Shown here in pieces: positions 1-11,925 of a stretch of 64,000 bases of DNA. This stretch comes from Nissolia schottii (lineage: Eukaryota; Streptophyta; Magnoliopsida; Fabales; Fabaceae). Below the pieces are notes generated by a model that was not told the DNA's origin, made no database searches, and saw only the letters and a list, made by a program, of their open reading frames with translations. The stretch is from positions 1 through 64,000 of the forward strand of contig QANU01016478.1 of the NCBI GenBank assembly GCA_003254905.1, read 5' to 3'. Position 1 is the first letter of the stretch; each line of letters starts with the position of its first letter. Made by a program: the position numbers and the translations under genes.

Positions 1-2346
1 TTTTTTTAATAATGTTGTCGAAGTAAGAATATTACTATATATTGGTGTTGAAATAGCTTGAGGGAAAATCAAGAGCCGGTGTGTGGGTGCATTGTGAGAG
101 TGACTGGTAGATTAGAATATTAGACCCTTTGCTTCTTCACCCCGTTCAAATTTTCAAAATCCCAACTAACTTAAATTGGTTTAGCCAATTGCATTTATGT
201 CATGAGATAATTCATTACATAAACATTGATTCATCTCGTCAATAAAGTAAGGGGAAGGAACAATGATTGGACTTGCATAAATAGAATGAGTGGCGATATA
301 TCTTTTTAATAAATATATCTCACAAATTCTCCTAATTTAAAGTTACATTCGCGATGATATAAATTAAAATCTATATTTTATTATCCATACAATACAATAC
401 AATAAAGAACGTACCAAAAACTAAATGCTTATTGGTGTTTAATTTTATTTTCAATTTTACCCTTATGGTTACAACTTATGATAATGACTCATTACTAACT
501 GCTTTTACACTTATGTTTACCATTAAAAATAACTAATACCAACAAAACCTAGTATAATTGGTAGATGATTGAATGTCTTAAGCATTTGGTCAAAAGTTCG
601 ATTATTGGCTATGAAAAAAAGATTTGTTAAGAGAGACATACCCACTTCAATAATCTCGAAGCCTCGAAGGAGATTAGTAAAACAATAGAAGTATTAGTCA
701 ACTAACAAAGCAATAGACAAAGGCATAATAGAATTGACGTATTAGTCAACTAACAAAGCAATAGACAAACAAAGGCATAATAGAATTAAAAGTATGAAAA
801 TTCAAAGGTATAACCCATGGTCAGTTTCGCTAAACAATTTGTGCAAGAGTTAGCTTTCTTGAAAACACGACCAACCTGAACTATGTCTACCCACATTTGT
901 GTATACGGGGACAGTCACGTTTCGCACACACTAGCGGTATATTACACTAATTCCAGCTTAATTTAGCATAGTGGGTGTGGAAGAATGCATGGCAATTGCT
1001 TTATAGTAGGTTTTGACCAAATTTATAACAAAATTGTTTCTATTGTGCCCATCTTTCTTTGGTAAATGAGGAAAATTATAAACGTACGCGCTTTGTATTC
1101 ACATACACTTCAATTGAACTTTATGTTAATTCAATGTGCAACATGCATGATTTCCTCATGCCATATTACAAACTTAGAAATATATAAGATGTCTCGTGAT
1201 TCAATGGGACAACTGATTCCGCCTCAAAACAGAAAGATAGATATTAATTCAGAAAGACAAATGTTTAAGTTATCATTAATCATTATGCATGTGATAGAAG
1301 TTGGACGGTGTCCATGAAGTTGAAGTACGTGTTGTGACTTTTGACCTTTTTGTTTTGTTTTTCCTCCCTTCTTTTGTTCCTAGATGTTACAATCATGATA
1401 CATAAGTTTGGAACTATAATCTATTGTAAATGAATGTATATTCAAATTTCTTATCCCTATGCACACCAAAAAGGAATTCTTATCATTTTTTTATATTTAA
1501 AAAATTAGTTAATGAATGACTTGTTTAAATTTATGGTCGAAACATATCTCTAGAATCTAGACGTTTGAGATACTTAAAAATCATTTACTAACAAAATAAT
1601 TCAAATATTATACTCAAATCATGATGCTACATATTCAGTAGATGAATTTTAGGGTTCACCAATTTGACTTGTGAGGGATTACACCGCCACAACTCATTTA
1701 ATATAATTGAAGAAATCGTCACTCTGTTGATTACACCGTATAAGATAAGATTTAATAGTGCAAACTACAAAGTTTAATGTTTAGGATTTTGGAGAGGAAA
1801 GTGTAATTGGAAAACTTGGCTTATATCTCTCTCACCTATCGATCTAACTTAATTAAGGCTGCATGTGTTGGCTGATGTATTGTTTATTTTTCTTTGCTTT
1901 GGGCTTTAGGCTCCCAATTTTGAAAAAAAGGTACAAAGTTTAATAATATAAGATTTATAGGGTAATTTAAGTTATGTATTATATAACTTTTTATACTGTG
2001 CCTAATTTGATTCATTATGTATAATTTGTATTATTTCATCTTATTTAGTATTCTATATATTGTGTAATTATATAAATATATTATATGATAAGGGGTACAA
2101 CTAGCTAGGTTTGTCATACGTGGTTCTATAGTGGACACTAATGTTCTTACTCGTTCACCAAAATTTGGGTAAATATTTACTTGTTCGTCTCATGAGGGAT
2201 TAAACAAGTTTTTTATTATTTTTATTTAAATAATAATTTAAATTAAGAATTAGAAAAATCAAGATATCTTGACGTACAAGAAATTGGATCTAACACATTT
2301 TGTAAATGCTTATTTATTTAATTTGAAAATAAATAAATCAAAATTG
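1..2346. other. AT-rich flank, no gene seen
   Basis: I see no coding region here; the longest open frame (83 codons at 1066-1317) has no recognisable domain. The only local structure is a direct tandem duplication at about 691-788 with a unit of about 48 bp, beginning GTATTAGTCAACTAACAAAG. The second copy carries an extra four bases. Confidence 0.6.
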
Positions 2347-2351
2347 GGACT
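2347..2351. repeat. Target-site duplication GGACT, left
   Basis: These five bases directly precede the 5' LTR and match 10260-10264 exactly. The pair fixes both ends of the element, and 5 bp is the usual length for Ty3/gypsy integration. Confidence 0.93.
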
Positions 2352-2762
2352 TGTTATGGACTGGGCCTATATGGCCCATTCCGCGGATCAATCTTGCCCG
2401 ACCCGATCGGCCCTCCTGAGCCGAACCTACCTCGAAGGCCCATCCCTTGGAAGAGGTCCCGTGAACTCCGCCAATCCACGGCACAATCAACTCCCCATCA
2501 TGCTTCGGCAAAACACAACAAAGATCACGAAGTGACCGTGGCAGTTTGTCCGCAGAGATGGAGGCGTTGAGCAAGACCTATCATCAGCATTCGGCAGGTA
2601 CATAAGCAGGTCCAAACACCCAGGTAAAGGCAGAACTCTAATCCCCATTTTTACATCCTCATCTTTTACCCGTACTGACTTTGGCATCAGAGTCCTTGCA
2701 GGTACCCACCCGACCGAGACATCCACGGAGCTCCAGGGACCGAAGAGTACCCCTCTGGTACA
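2352..2762 (+). repeat. 5' LTR (411 bp)
   Basis: It starts TGTTATGGACTGGGCC and ends CCCCTCTGGTACA. It is the same length as the 3' LTR, with about 18 substitutions and no length difference seen. Fifteen of those 18 are transitions, as expected when methylated cytosines decay. Confidence 0.95.
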
Positions 2763-2764
2763 TT

Positions 2765-2782
2765 TGGCGCCGTATGTGGGGA
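2765..2782 (+). other. Primer-binding site of the LTR element
   Basis: TGGCGCCGTATGTGGGGA lies two bases after the 5' LTR. The TGGCGCC start and GGGGA end match the complement of a plant tRNA-Asp 3' end, with differences in the middle. Position and start are convincing; the exact tRNA is an inference. Confidence 0.7.
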
Positions 2783-3039
2783 ACCAAAGTTTTCTTTGCC
2801 TTCCCTTTAAAATAACTTTTCGGACCCTGGAACCATGCCTCCTAAGACACGAAGAACCTATCGTCCTGTAACTTCCAACGAGTCGGTATCTATCAGCACT
2901 CAAGCCCAACCTTTCCAGCCCCTACCACCTCCTGATAATCCTCATCAGCCTAGTAATCCTGATATTCCCGCAATCCCTCCAACCAATCAAAATCATTCCC
3001 CTGCTCAATGAGATCAACCCGCGGACGAACCCCAACCAT

Positions 3040-4320
3040 CGCACAGGTTGGAAAATCTTGTTCGAACTCAAGCGGAGAAAATTGAACGGCTGGAAGCAGT
3101 ATTGCTGATGTTGACCCAGGCTGAAGAAGAAAGGAAAAAGCAAAGAGAAATTAGGTTGGCCTCAGATCATGCCAAGAAGAAGGCTGAAGAGGTGAGAAGG
3201 CAGGTTATACTCGAAGTTCAAGAGAGGGACCGCCATATCGACGGTCTTAACCGCGACGCCGGCCCCTATCCAGAAGAAGAGGCGCAGGGATCGGTGTATA
3301 GGTCACCCGCTGATACACATCCAGGCAGAATTCGTGTCGGGGGAAGAAAGCAAAGGGGAAGGATAACCACCCCTTCGTAGATGAAATTCTCAATGCCCCC
3401 CAGGAATAGGATTTCGTCCGCCTACTGACATGGAGCCTTATGATGGAACCACTGATCCCCAGCATCATTTAGATGCATTTGGGCATAGAATGATACTAGA
3501 CGGGGCCTCAGACGCCATCCAATGTAAGTCATTCCCAGTAACATTAAGGAAAGGAGCTTTAATGTGGTTTAATGCTCTTTCTCCAAAATGTATCCATTGT
3601 TTTGAAGATCTTGCCGAGCGATTTTCGGCTAATTTCACTACTCGGAGAACTAAACCTAAGACGGCAGTAAGCCTCTTAGGCGTAGTACAAAAAGGATATG
3701 AGAGTCTGCGGCAATACTTGGACAGGTTTTATGAGGAATGCGCGCAGATTGAAGACTTGCAACCACAAGCGGTGTTGATGGGCCTCACCAATGGCCTTAA
3801 AAAAGGAAGCCCATTCGCCAAAAATTTATCAAAGCGGCGACCGAGAAGTTTAATCGAAATCCAAGAAAGGGCGGAAGAATACATGATCCAAGAAGAAGGA
3901 ATGCAGGCGATAAAAGCGGAAATTATTTTAGAAGGAGAAGGCCCAAGAAAGGGATACAACCTACCACCGCGCATGGATCGTCCGCGAAACGAGCGACCTC
4001 GTATACTGAAGGAAGGCGGTATACCAATTATACGCCATTAACTGTCTCCCTTGCACAGTTATATCGAGAAATCCAGCACAAGGATGGATTCTCAAGACCC
4101 AAACCCATAAGGTTGAGACTAGGTACGAATACTTCTTTGTTCTGCGCCTTTCACGATTCGTATGGACATGCCACAGAATACTGCATGGACCTGAAAGATG
4201 AAATTGAAACTTGGGTCCGCGGAAGGAAATTAGAAAGATACGTTATACAAGAAAGAAAGAGAAAGATGGAAGCAAGGGAGCCAGAAAAAAAGGCATTACT
4301 ATCCTAAGGAATTCTGAGGA
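3040..4320 (+). other. gag region of the LTR element
   Basis: This region carries the conserved Retrotrans_gag core (capsid-like segment) at roughly 3430-3900, with the typical W-F-N and Y-x-x-F-x-E signatures, preceded by a charged coiled-coil stretch. It belongs to the Tat element at 2352-10259 and is treated as a fossil part of it. Confidence 0.8.
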
Positions 4321-4539
4321 AGGAACATAAATTTCGAAGATAGATGAGACAGAGACGGGAAGCGGACAGAGGCAAGCAGAATCATCAACACTATTGCGGG
4401 AGGATTCGCTGGCGGAGGGACAACTCGATCTGCAAGGAAAAGACATCTTCAGGAAGTCTTACACCTCAGCGAACAAACCAGTAGCAAGCTTCCCGCGCAC
4501 AGGTACCTTCCAAATATCACCTTTACTCAGGAAGATTTT

Positions 4540-7500
4540 ATGCACACTACTCCAGGCCATGATGATCCCATGGTCATCTCGGTGACTTTGGTCAACGCGG
4601 AAGTATGCAGGGTATTAGTCGATCAGGGAAGTTCTGCGGATATTATTTTTAGGAGCCGCTTTGATCAGCTCGGGCAGAAAAACACAAACATCGAGCACTA
4701 CCAAGAGGATCTGGTAAGTTTCTCAGGAGAAACAGTCACTCCTGATGGATACGTATCCCTCCACATGACTCTAGGGCCTGAGCACCTCACCAGGACAGAA
4801 CGAGTAAAATTCCTGGTGGTTGATAAACCATCAGCGTATAATATAATTCTGGGCAGGCCAACTTTAAATGCAGTCAATGTTGTTGTCTCTACGGCCGCTT
4901 TAACCATGAAGTTTCTCACCCGAGACAATCGTGTAGCAACCGCACGCGGAGATCAGGTCACTGCTAGGAGGTGTTACAATACAAGCCTTCAAGCACAAAA
5001 TCCCCGGCAACCTCCGAGGAGAAAAATTCATCCCAAAGCGTCACAAGTGATGTTGACAGAAATATCAGTAGAAGGCCCGCCACAGAGAGAGTGGCCTGAA
5101 CCAGAAGGGGAATTGGAAACTGTTCAGATAGGTTCTAACCCTGAACAAGTTACCCAAGTTAACAAGAATATTCCGCAGGGAGCAAACAGTAAGTTAATTG
5201 CAACCTTAAAGAGGAACGCAGACTTATTTACGTGGACAGCAGCCGATATGCCTGGAGTTAACCCAGGCCTGATGGCACACAGGTTAGCTATCATGCCCGG
5301 AAGTCAACCCGTGAAGCAAAAGATAAGGAAGATTAGCGTGGAAAAAGTCAAAGAGGTCCAAAAGCAGGTCCAAGGGCTCAGGGAAGCTGGATTTATAGAG
5401 GAAGTAACGTATCCATCATGGCTATCTAATGTGGTCATGGTTCCAAAACCTGGGGGAAAATGGAGAATGTGTATAGACTAAACCAACCTCAACAAAGCCT
5501 GTCCGAAAGACCTGTATCCCCTATGCTAGTAGATTCCGCTTCTGGGTACAAATTTTTAACCTTTCTCGACGCATATGCAGGGTACAACCAAATACCAATG
5601 CACCACGCGGACGCAGAAAAAACAGCATTCATAACCCCCGCGGGTAATTATTTTTATAAGGTAATGCCTTTTGGGTTGAAGAATGCAGGGCAACTTACCA
5701 GAGAATGATGGACAAGATTTTCCGGGAAGTAGCTGGGGGAGTTGGTGGAGGTGTACGTGGACGATATGATCGTAAAAACGTCCACAGAGGAAAGAGTAAC
5801 TGACGACCTGGAAGTCGTCTTCGCTACCCTTCGGTGTCATAATCTGAAGTTAAACCCAATAAAATGTGCGTTCGCGGTAGAAGCAGGAAAATTTCTAGGA
5901 TTCATGATCACACAGCGCGGGATCGAGGCTAACCTGCCAAATGCGCAACAATAATCAACATGCGCCCACCTTCGTCCATCAAAGAAGTACAAGGCCTTAC
6001 AGGCCGAATTGCTTCTCTTAATAGGTTCATGGCAGCGTCCGCTGAAAAAGCTTTACCTTTTTTCAAATTGCAGAAAAAAATGAATTCTTTTGATTGGACC
6101 GCAGAGTGTGACAAAGCCTTCAACGATTTCAAAAACTACCTATCGCAACTGCCTATTCTGAAGAAACCTGAAAAAGGCGAGATGCTGTTTCTATACTTAT
6201 CTACCGCGAATGAGACAATAGCCTCAGCTCTGGTCAAGGACGATGGCCACAGTAAATCCCCAGTATATTTCACAAGAAAGGTTCTGCACGGGGCGGAAGT
6301 AAAGTATCAAAGGCTCGAGAAATTGGCCTTCGCCCTAATCCATTCTGCGCGGAGGTTGCGGCCGTACTTTCAGTCACACCCCATAAAGGTTAGAACAGAT
6401 CAACCTATTAAGGAGGTACTTCAAAAACCCGATTTGGCAGGACAGATGCTGGCCTGGTCAGTAGAGTTATCTGAATTCGATATCCAATACGAACTACGAG
6501 TAGCGATAAAGGCACAGGCTGTATCCGACCTCATCGCGGAGTTTTCAGCAATTCAGTCACCCACTGAACCTGAATTATGGACCTTGTTTGTAGACGGAGC
6601 CTCCAAGGTCCGCAGAAGCGGAGCAGGTATCATCCTTGAAAATCCTAGCAGCCTCGAACTAGAGATGGCTGTCAAGTTTGACTTCACCACTTCTAACAAC
6701 AAAGCCGAGTATGAAACCCTGGTTGCAGATCTTAACTTGGCTAGAGATATGGGGGCAAAGCGGCTCGCGATATACATCGATTCCCAAATAGTGGTAGCAC
6801 AAGTAAAAGGCAAATACCAGGTGAGGGATGCTTAGCTGCAGCAATACCTCAAGCTGGTTACCCAAATACTACCTCTTTCGAGGATTATCAGATACGTCAT
6901 GTTCCGCGGAGAGAAAATAAAAGAGCAGAGACACTATCGAAGTTAGCTAGCACGAGGCCAGGAGGAAATAACAAGACTCTCATTCAAGAAGTCCTCCGTC
7001 ATCCGTTGATCAGGTCGGAAGTCAATTTTGCAGGAAAGCAAGAAACCCAACCAGCTTGCTGGATTGAACCGTTGGAAAGATTCCTCCGCGAAGATACATC
7101 CAATCAATCGGAAGATAAAAATATTAGAAGGGAGGCTACAAGGTATACCCTCATAGATGGACAGATGTACAGGAGGTCAATCTCACAACCTCTCTTGAAG
7201 TGCATAAGATCGAAAGATATTCCCCGGGTCTTAGAAGAAGTTCATGAAGGAGCCTGCGGTTACCACATGGGAGGAAAAACCCTTGCCCTAAAAGTACTCC
7301 GATCAGGCCTTTACTAGCCCACCCTACAAAAAGACTCCGCGGACTACATCAAAACATGCCAAAAATGTCAAAAACATGCTAACTTCCATGTCGCCCCTCC
7401 AGAAGGATTATCCTCAATCACCGCGTCCTGGTCGTTCCAAAGATGGGGTATTGTATCTTGGGATCATTCCCGCAAGCAACGGGCCTGCGGAAATTCATCA

Positions 7501-8290
7501 TAGTAGCCGTTGATTATTTTACCAAATGGATTGAAGCCGAACCATTGGCTATAATCACTTCCGCCCAGTGCTGAAAGTTCGTGTGGAATAACATCCTCAC
7601 AAGATTCGGCATTCCCAAGACAATTATTTCTGACAATGGAACACAATTCACCGACAAAGGGTTTACAACTTTCTTGCAGGCGTTCAAAATCAAACACCGT
7701 TTATCCTCCGTGGAGTATCCGCAGACCAACGGCCAAACAGAAGCAGCTAACAAGGTCATCCTGAAAGGCTTAAAGAAGAGACTTGACGAAGCAAAAGGCT
7801 TATGGGCGGATGAATTAGGAACCGTCCTGGGGGCTTACAGAACTACCCCACACTCAACGACAGCCCATTCCCCCTTTAAATTGGCATACGGAAGCGAAGC
7901 CATGATACTGGTGGAAATAGGAAAGACAAGTCCAAGAGTGCACTATTTCTCCGCAGACAGTAACGATCGGCATCGAGCGGAAGACATTGACGTAATTGAA
8001 GAATGCAGAGAAGACGCGCGGATCAAAGAAGAAGCCATCAAGAGGTGGGTCGCACAAAGATATAGCCAGAAGGTTGTCCCGCGAACGTTTCACTCAGGCA
8101 CCATGGTACTGCGGAGAGCCGACATAGGCAATAGACAATCAGGCCTAGGGAAATTGCGCCCCAATTGGGAAGGCCCTTATCTGGTAAAGGAAGTCCTCGG
8201 AAGGGGAGCATACAAACTTACTTCTCTCGACAGAAATGACATCCCGCGGACATGGAATGCAGCTAACCTCAGAATCTTTTACCTTTAATT
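4540..8290 (+). other. pol region of the LTR element
   Basis: Domains read in order on the plus strand. The protease has the VDQGSSADI active-site box common in Tat elements (about 4.6 kb). The reverse transcriptase shows a YVDDM box near 5755-5770. RNase H follows (about 6.0-6.5 kb), then a second archaeal-type RNase H with FVDGA (about 6.59 kb). The integrase has its core near 7.5-7.9 kb. The order PR-RT-RH-aRH-INT is diagnostic for Ty3/gypsy Tat elements. The region is broken overall. Confidence 0.85.
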
Positions 8291-8891
8291 TGCTAATTAC
8301 TCACTGTTTATCTTTGTATCTAGGCAGCGAAACACCCTTTGAATAATACATGGAATCCATCTTCCTCCAAAAAGGTCAACTGTGTAACAATCCTTATCAT
8401 AACCGCGAAATCATAATGTCAACACCCACAACCAATACAATAAACCGGTATTAACCGCAGAAATATAAATATACGGTCACAGCCGACGAAACTCAGTCAT
8501 AACCGAGGTAAAATAAAATAAAACTATGGACAAAAGCCCGGTTAATTAATAAGTCAAGAAAGGCGCCAAGTATCACATCCAAATTCGCTCGCAGGATTAC
8601 AATTATCAATTAACAAGTTCAAATATCAGCGGAGGCATACAAACTTCCTTACCCAAAAAAAAAAATTATTATATTCAGCAGAACTCAAGCCAATTTCTTG
8701 ATGACGCCCTCCTCTTCATCAACATATTGATACGCAGCCACCATGCTGAAGTCTACCGCAGGAGCCACATGCTTTACTTGGCTCATAACTGCTTCAAAAG
8801 TTGATTCAACAAGCCCCATGGAAAGCTCCATGTGGCGGAGTCGGTTACTCTCGGCCTTGGCGTACTCCTCCCTGCAAGCTTCACACTCGGC

Positions 8892-9614
8892 CTACGTAGA
8901 GTGCAACAAATCCTTCATCTCCTCTAAAGCTTTCGCTTTCTCCTCCACAAGCCTCTCCTTCTCCATCAGCAAAGCATCCTTCCTAGCAATCTCGACAGAT
9001 TTCCGCTCATCCTCCCGTGCAGCACCGTCAACCTTTGACGCCAGTATAGCAGCCCTTTCCTCTGAAGCGGCAAGTTGAGCAGCTAGCTTCCTATTTTCCG
9101 CAGAAGAACGCTCTGCCTCCTCCTTCAAACCAGAAATTTCTTCCCTGCAAACCTCCACCTCATCAAAATCTATGCCCACGTCTAGAGCATACGTCATCAG
9201 CTCGACACCCTTGCTCATGTGGCGAAGACTCTGTCCCAGAGGAGCCCTAGAAGAAACACCTTCCAATTCCCTTCGGTGATCCCCGCGGAGGAGAAAATTC
9301 TTGAACTCAGAAAAAAAGTGGACATCCCAAGGCCACACTGCATTACAAGCACGACCAATCGGGACACAACGCTTTTCAGCAGGGGAACTAGGAGCAGAAC
9401 TCTTCAACTTCTTCCGAGGAGGAGATTGACCACCACACTTCTTCGAAGAAGAGTGAATGGAAACCACGGAAGAAGAACGAGCAAGCCCTCCACCTTCCGC
9501 GGGTCCTTCGTTTCCCTCAGGCTGACCGCAGCTTCCTCCGATTGCCTCGGCCTCCCGCATCCCCTGCAATTCTTCTCGGGCGAACACAACCAAGGACCTG
9601 TGAAATTCCTTCAA
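8892..9614 (-). other. Antisense open frame between integrase and 3' LTR
   Basis: A 240-codon open frame runs opposite to gag-pol in the 3' region of the Tat element. It has a basic, serine-rich first half (PPRKKLKSS near residue 67) and a heptad-rich coiled-coil second half with many E, K, A and L residues. Tat-clade elements are known to carry extra open frames in this position, some of them antisense; their function is not settled. Related antisense coding signal continues toward the 3' LTR. I do not recognise a catalytic domain. Confidence 0.6.
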
Positions 9615-9833
9615 CTTGTCAAAATTTGCCCATTGCTTCGCGGAATCTAGAATTTACAAACCAAATCGTCAAGAATATTCTCGCGGAGGGAAAATGTGCG
9701 TGGCGGTCATCAAATAAGTTGAGAAGTCGCACATCACCGGTCAAATCCCACGATCCCCCATAAGGCGCGAACTCAACTGTCAAGCCTTCCACGCAAAACA
9801 AGAATAACTCAGACCACAGTCGCCTTGTGCCCC

Positions 9834-9848
9834 GAGTTGGGGGGCTCC
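9834..9848 (+). other. Polypurine tract of the LTR element
   Basis: GAGTTGGGGGGCTCC abuts the 3' LTR. The G-run immediately upstream of the TG of the LTR is the expected plus-strand priming site. Confidence 0.65.
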
Positions 9849-10259
9849 TGTTATGGACTGGGCCTATATGGCCCATTCCGCGAATCAATCTCGCCCGACC
9901 CGATTGGCCCACCTGAGCCGGACATACCTCGAAGGCCCATCCCTCGGAAGAGGTCCCGCGAACTTCGCCAATCCACGGCACAATCAACTCCCCATCATGC
10001 TTTGGCAAAACACAACAAAGATCACGGAGTGACCGTGGTAGTTTGTTCGTAGAGATGGAGGCGTTGAGCAAGACCTATCATTAGCATTCGGCAGGTACAT
10101 AAGCAGGTCCAAACACCCAGGTAAAGGCAGAACTCTAATCCCCATTTTTACACCCTCATCTTCTACCGGTACTGACTTTGGCATCAGAGTCCTTGCAGGT
10201 ACCCACCCGACCGAGACATCCACGGAGCTCCAGGGACCGAAGAGTACCCCTCTGGTACA
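9849..10259 (+). repeat. 3' LTR (411 bp)
   Basis: It starts TGTTATGGACTGGGCC, ends CTCTGGTACA, and is followed by the right target duplication GGACT. Length is identical to the 5' LTR. Confidence 0.95.
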
Positions 10260-10264
10260 GGACT
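10260..10264. repeat. Target-site duplication GGACT, right
   Basis: Exact match to 2347-2351; closes the element. Confidence 0.93.
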
Positions 10265-10475
10265 ATTGAGCGTGTAAAATTGGTTAAAACAAAAATGACG
10301 ATTTATATCCATATAAGAGCCAATAAGCCCACCCCAAATAACATTTATTGGAGACAGTTTCAGAATTGTTGTATAGATATGATTTTTGTTAATTATTAAG
10401 TTTAATTCAATCTTTTGCGAACCGTATTCACTTATTTATCTACTAGTTATGTTTTTTTTTTTTATTCTTCTTGTG

Positions 10476-10610
10476 AAATGTGACTTTCGAATTTGACTGG
10501 TTTGTCAAGGTTCATCAATACGTTTCTAGCACAATGTTTTACATTATCTTTGATGTACTCTAGTGACGGACCTTAAATCTTTCGTAGCAAAGGTTAGATG
10601 AAAATATGTG
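10476..10610 (+). pseudogene. Decayed cystatin-like exon fragment
   Basis: This stretch aligns base by base with the third exon of the cystatin-like gene at 27813 onward. Shared blocks include CTTTCGA-TTTGA, TTGTCAA, CATCAAT, GCAC-ATGTT-TACAT and CTTTCG-CAAAG-T. The Q-x-V-x-G inhibitor motif is no longer intact, a 3-base gap is needed and stops follow. No partner exons are recognisable nearby, so it is a lone gene relic about 215 bp downstream of the LTR element. Similarity by eye is roughly 70-75%. Confidence 0.65.
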
Positions 10611-11090
10611 ACAAAGGATGGAAAGTCATGTCTATTGATGAGATGATAAACATAACTCTCTTTTTTTCAATTGGAAAAGGAGAGGATCCAAATTCCTCTC
10701 TACACTTCTAAAAATGATAAATGAATTAAGTGTGTTACAGAAAAAATAGGAAAAAAAAAATGATTGGGGTACACCCCAATCTTACCACACATATTGCCAC
10801 CATTTCAAAAATACGAAAATTGACTTTTGTGCCCCATCTCTTTCATGCACTCTCTGTTTCAATTTTTTTTTTAACATATGTTCTCTTCTTTTTGACTTTT
10901 TGACTACTCTTCTTCATCTCTCTCTTCTTTCTCTTCCTCTTTCTCCTCCACTCTTCACGTTTGTATTTGTTCTTCATTGTTCTTTGTCATACTTTTCCTT
11001 CTTATTTTTTTTTATTTACAGTATAGAACATGGGAAGGTAAGTGAGATCTCCTCCTCCTCCCTCCTTTGGTTTGGTCTTTTAGTAGTTAT

Positions 11091-11640
11091 TGTTAATTGT
11101 GTTAATATGTTTGTACACTTATGTTGTGTATGTTTGTGTAATAAGGTTGCAAATGTTTGTGAAGTACTCATTCCACCGGCTTGATATTTTAATGTTCAGT
11201 GTTAATTGTGTTCATATGTTTGTGCAATAAGGGTACAAATGTTTGTACACTACTCATTCCATTAGTATGTAGTGTTAATCGTTTCATATGTTTGTGCACT
11301 TATATTGTATACGTTTGTGCAATAGAGTTGCAAATGTTTGTGCATTATTCATTCTGTTGGTTTGGTTTTTTAATATTCAGTGTTAATTGTGTTCATATGT
11401 TTGTACACTTATGTTGTATATATTTGTCCAGTAGGGTTACAAATATTTGTGCACTACTCATTCTGTTAGTATGTAGTGTTAATCGTTTCATATGTTTGTG
11501 CACTGATGTTGTATATGTTTGTGAAATAGGGTTGCAAATGTTTATGCACTACTCATTATGCTAGTTTGGTTTTTTAATATTCAATGTTAATTGTGTTAAT
11601 ATATTTGTGTATTTATGTTGTATATGCACAAACATGACAA
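11091..11640. repeat. Higher-order tandem repeat, about 100-bp units
   Basis: About five to six diverged units of about 73-110 bp are present, each containing TTAAT-GT-TTCATATGTTTGTGCAC, TTGCAAATGTTTGTG and CTACTCATTC blocks. Two unit types alternate: one has AGTGTTAATTGTGTTCATATG, the other TAGTGTTAATCGTTTCATATG. They form a dimer of about 204 bp. Because the dimer length is a multiple of three, a long open frame runs through it by chance. Confidence 0.7.
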
Positions 11641-11925
11641 ACATAAATGCAATACATTTTCTTATCAAATTAATAAAAAAATATTTATGTGTTTTCGTGC
11701 ACATATGCATTTAATATTAACTATTTTATGTGTTTGACAACTGTGAAGTCTCATGATTGATCAATAAAAATAAATAAGGAATATAACTCAAGACCTTTTT
11801 CTACCACCAAAGACCTTTTTTCTTCTTCTCAAAAGCATTGTAGTCCTATAGTTTTTGGTTAGACTGTTGATTTATACTAGTTGGCCAAAGTAACACGCTT
11901 ATGGACAACTTTGAATATTTTATTA

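Larger units (their letters stand above)
2352..10259 (+). mobile_element. Ty3/gypsy LTR retrotransposon, Tat clade, broken
   Basis: This is a 7,908-bp LTR element with 411-bp direct LTRs that begin TGTTATGG and end GGTACA. A perfect 5-bp target duplication GGACT lies at 2347-2351 and 10260-10264. Internal order is gag (about 3.0-4.3 kb), aspartic protease (about 4.5-5.0 kb), reverse transcriptase (about 5.2-5.95 kb), RNase H (about 6.0-6.5 kb), a second archaeal-type RNase H (about 6.55-6.85 kb), integrase (about 7.2-8.3 kb), then a long 3' region with an antisense coding segment. The second RNase H domain and the antisense segment place it in the Tat clade. The size suits the Retand-like group better than the much longer Ogre elements. 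By eye the LTRs differ at about 18 of 411 sites, mostly transitions, which suggests insertion roughly 1.5-2 million years ago at commonly used plant rates. The coding part carries several breaks, perhaps half a dozen, so the element looks non-autonomous today. Confidence 0.95.

Noticed and set aside
11199-11564. 121-codon open frame
   Set aside because: It follows the tandem repeat dimer, whose length is a multiple of three; the peptide is just the repeat translated.
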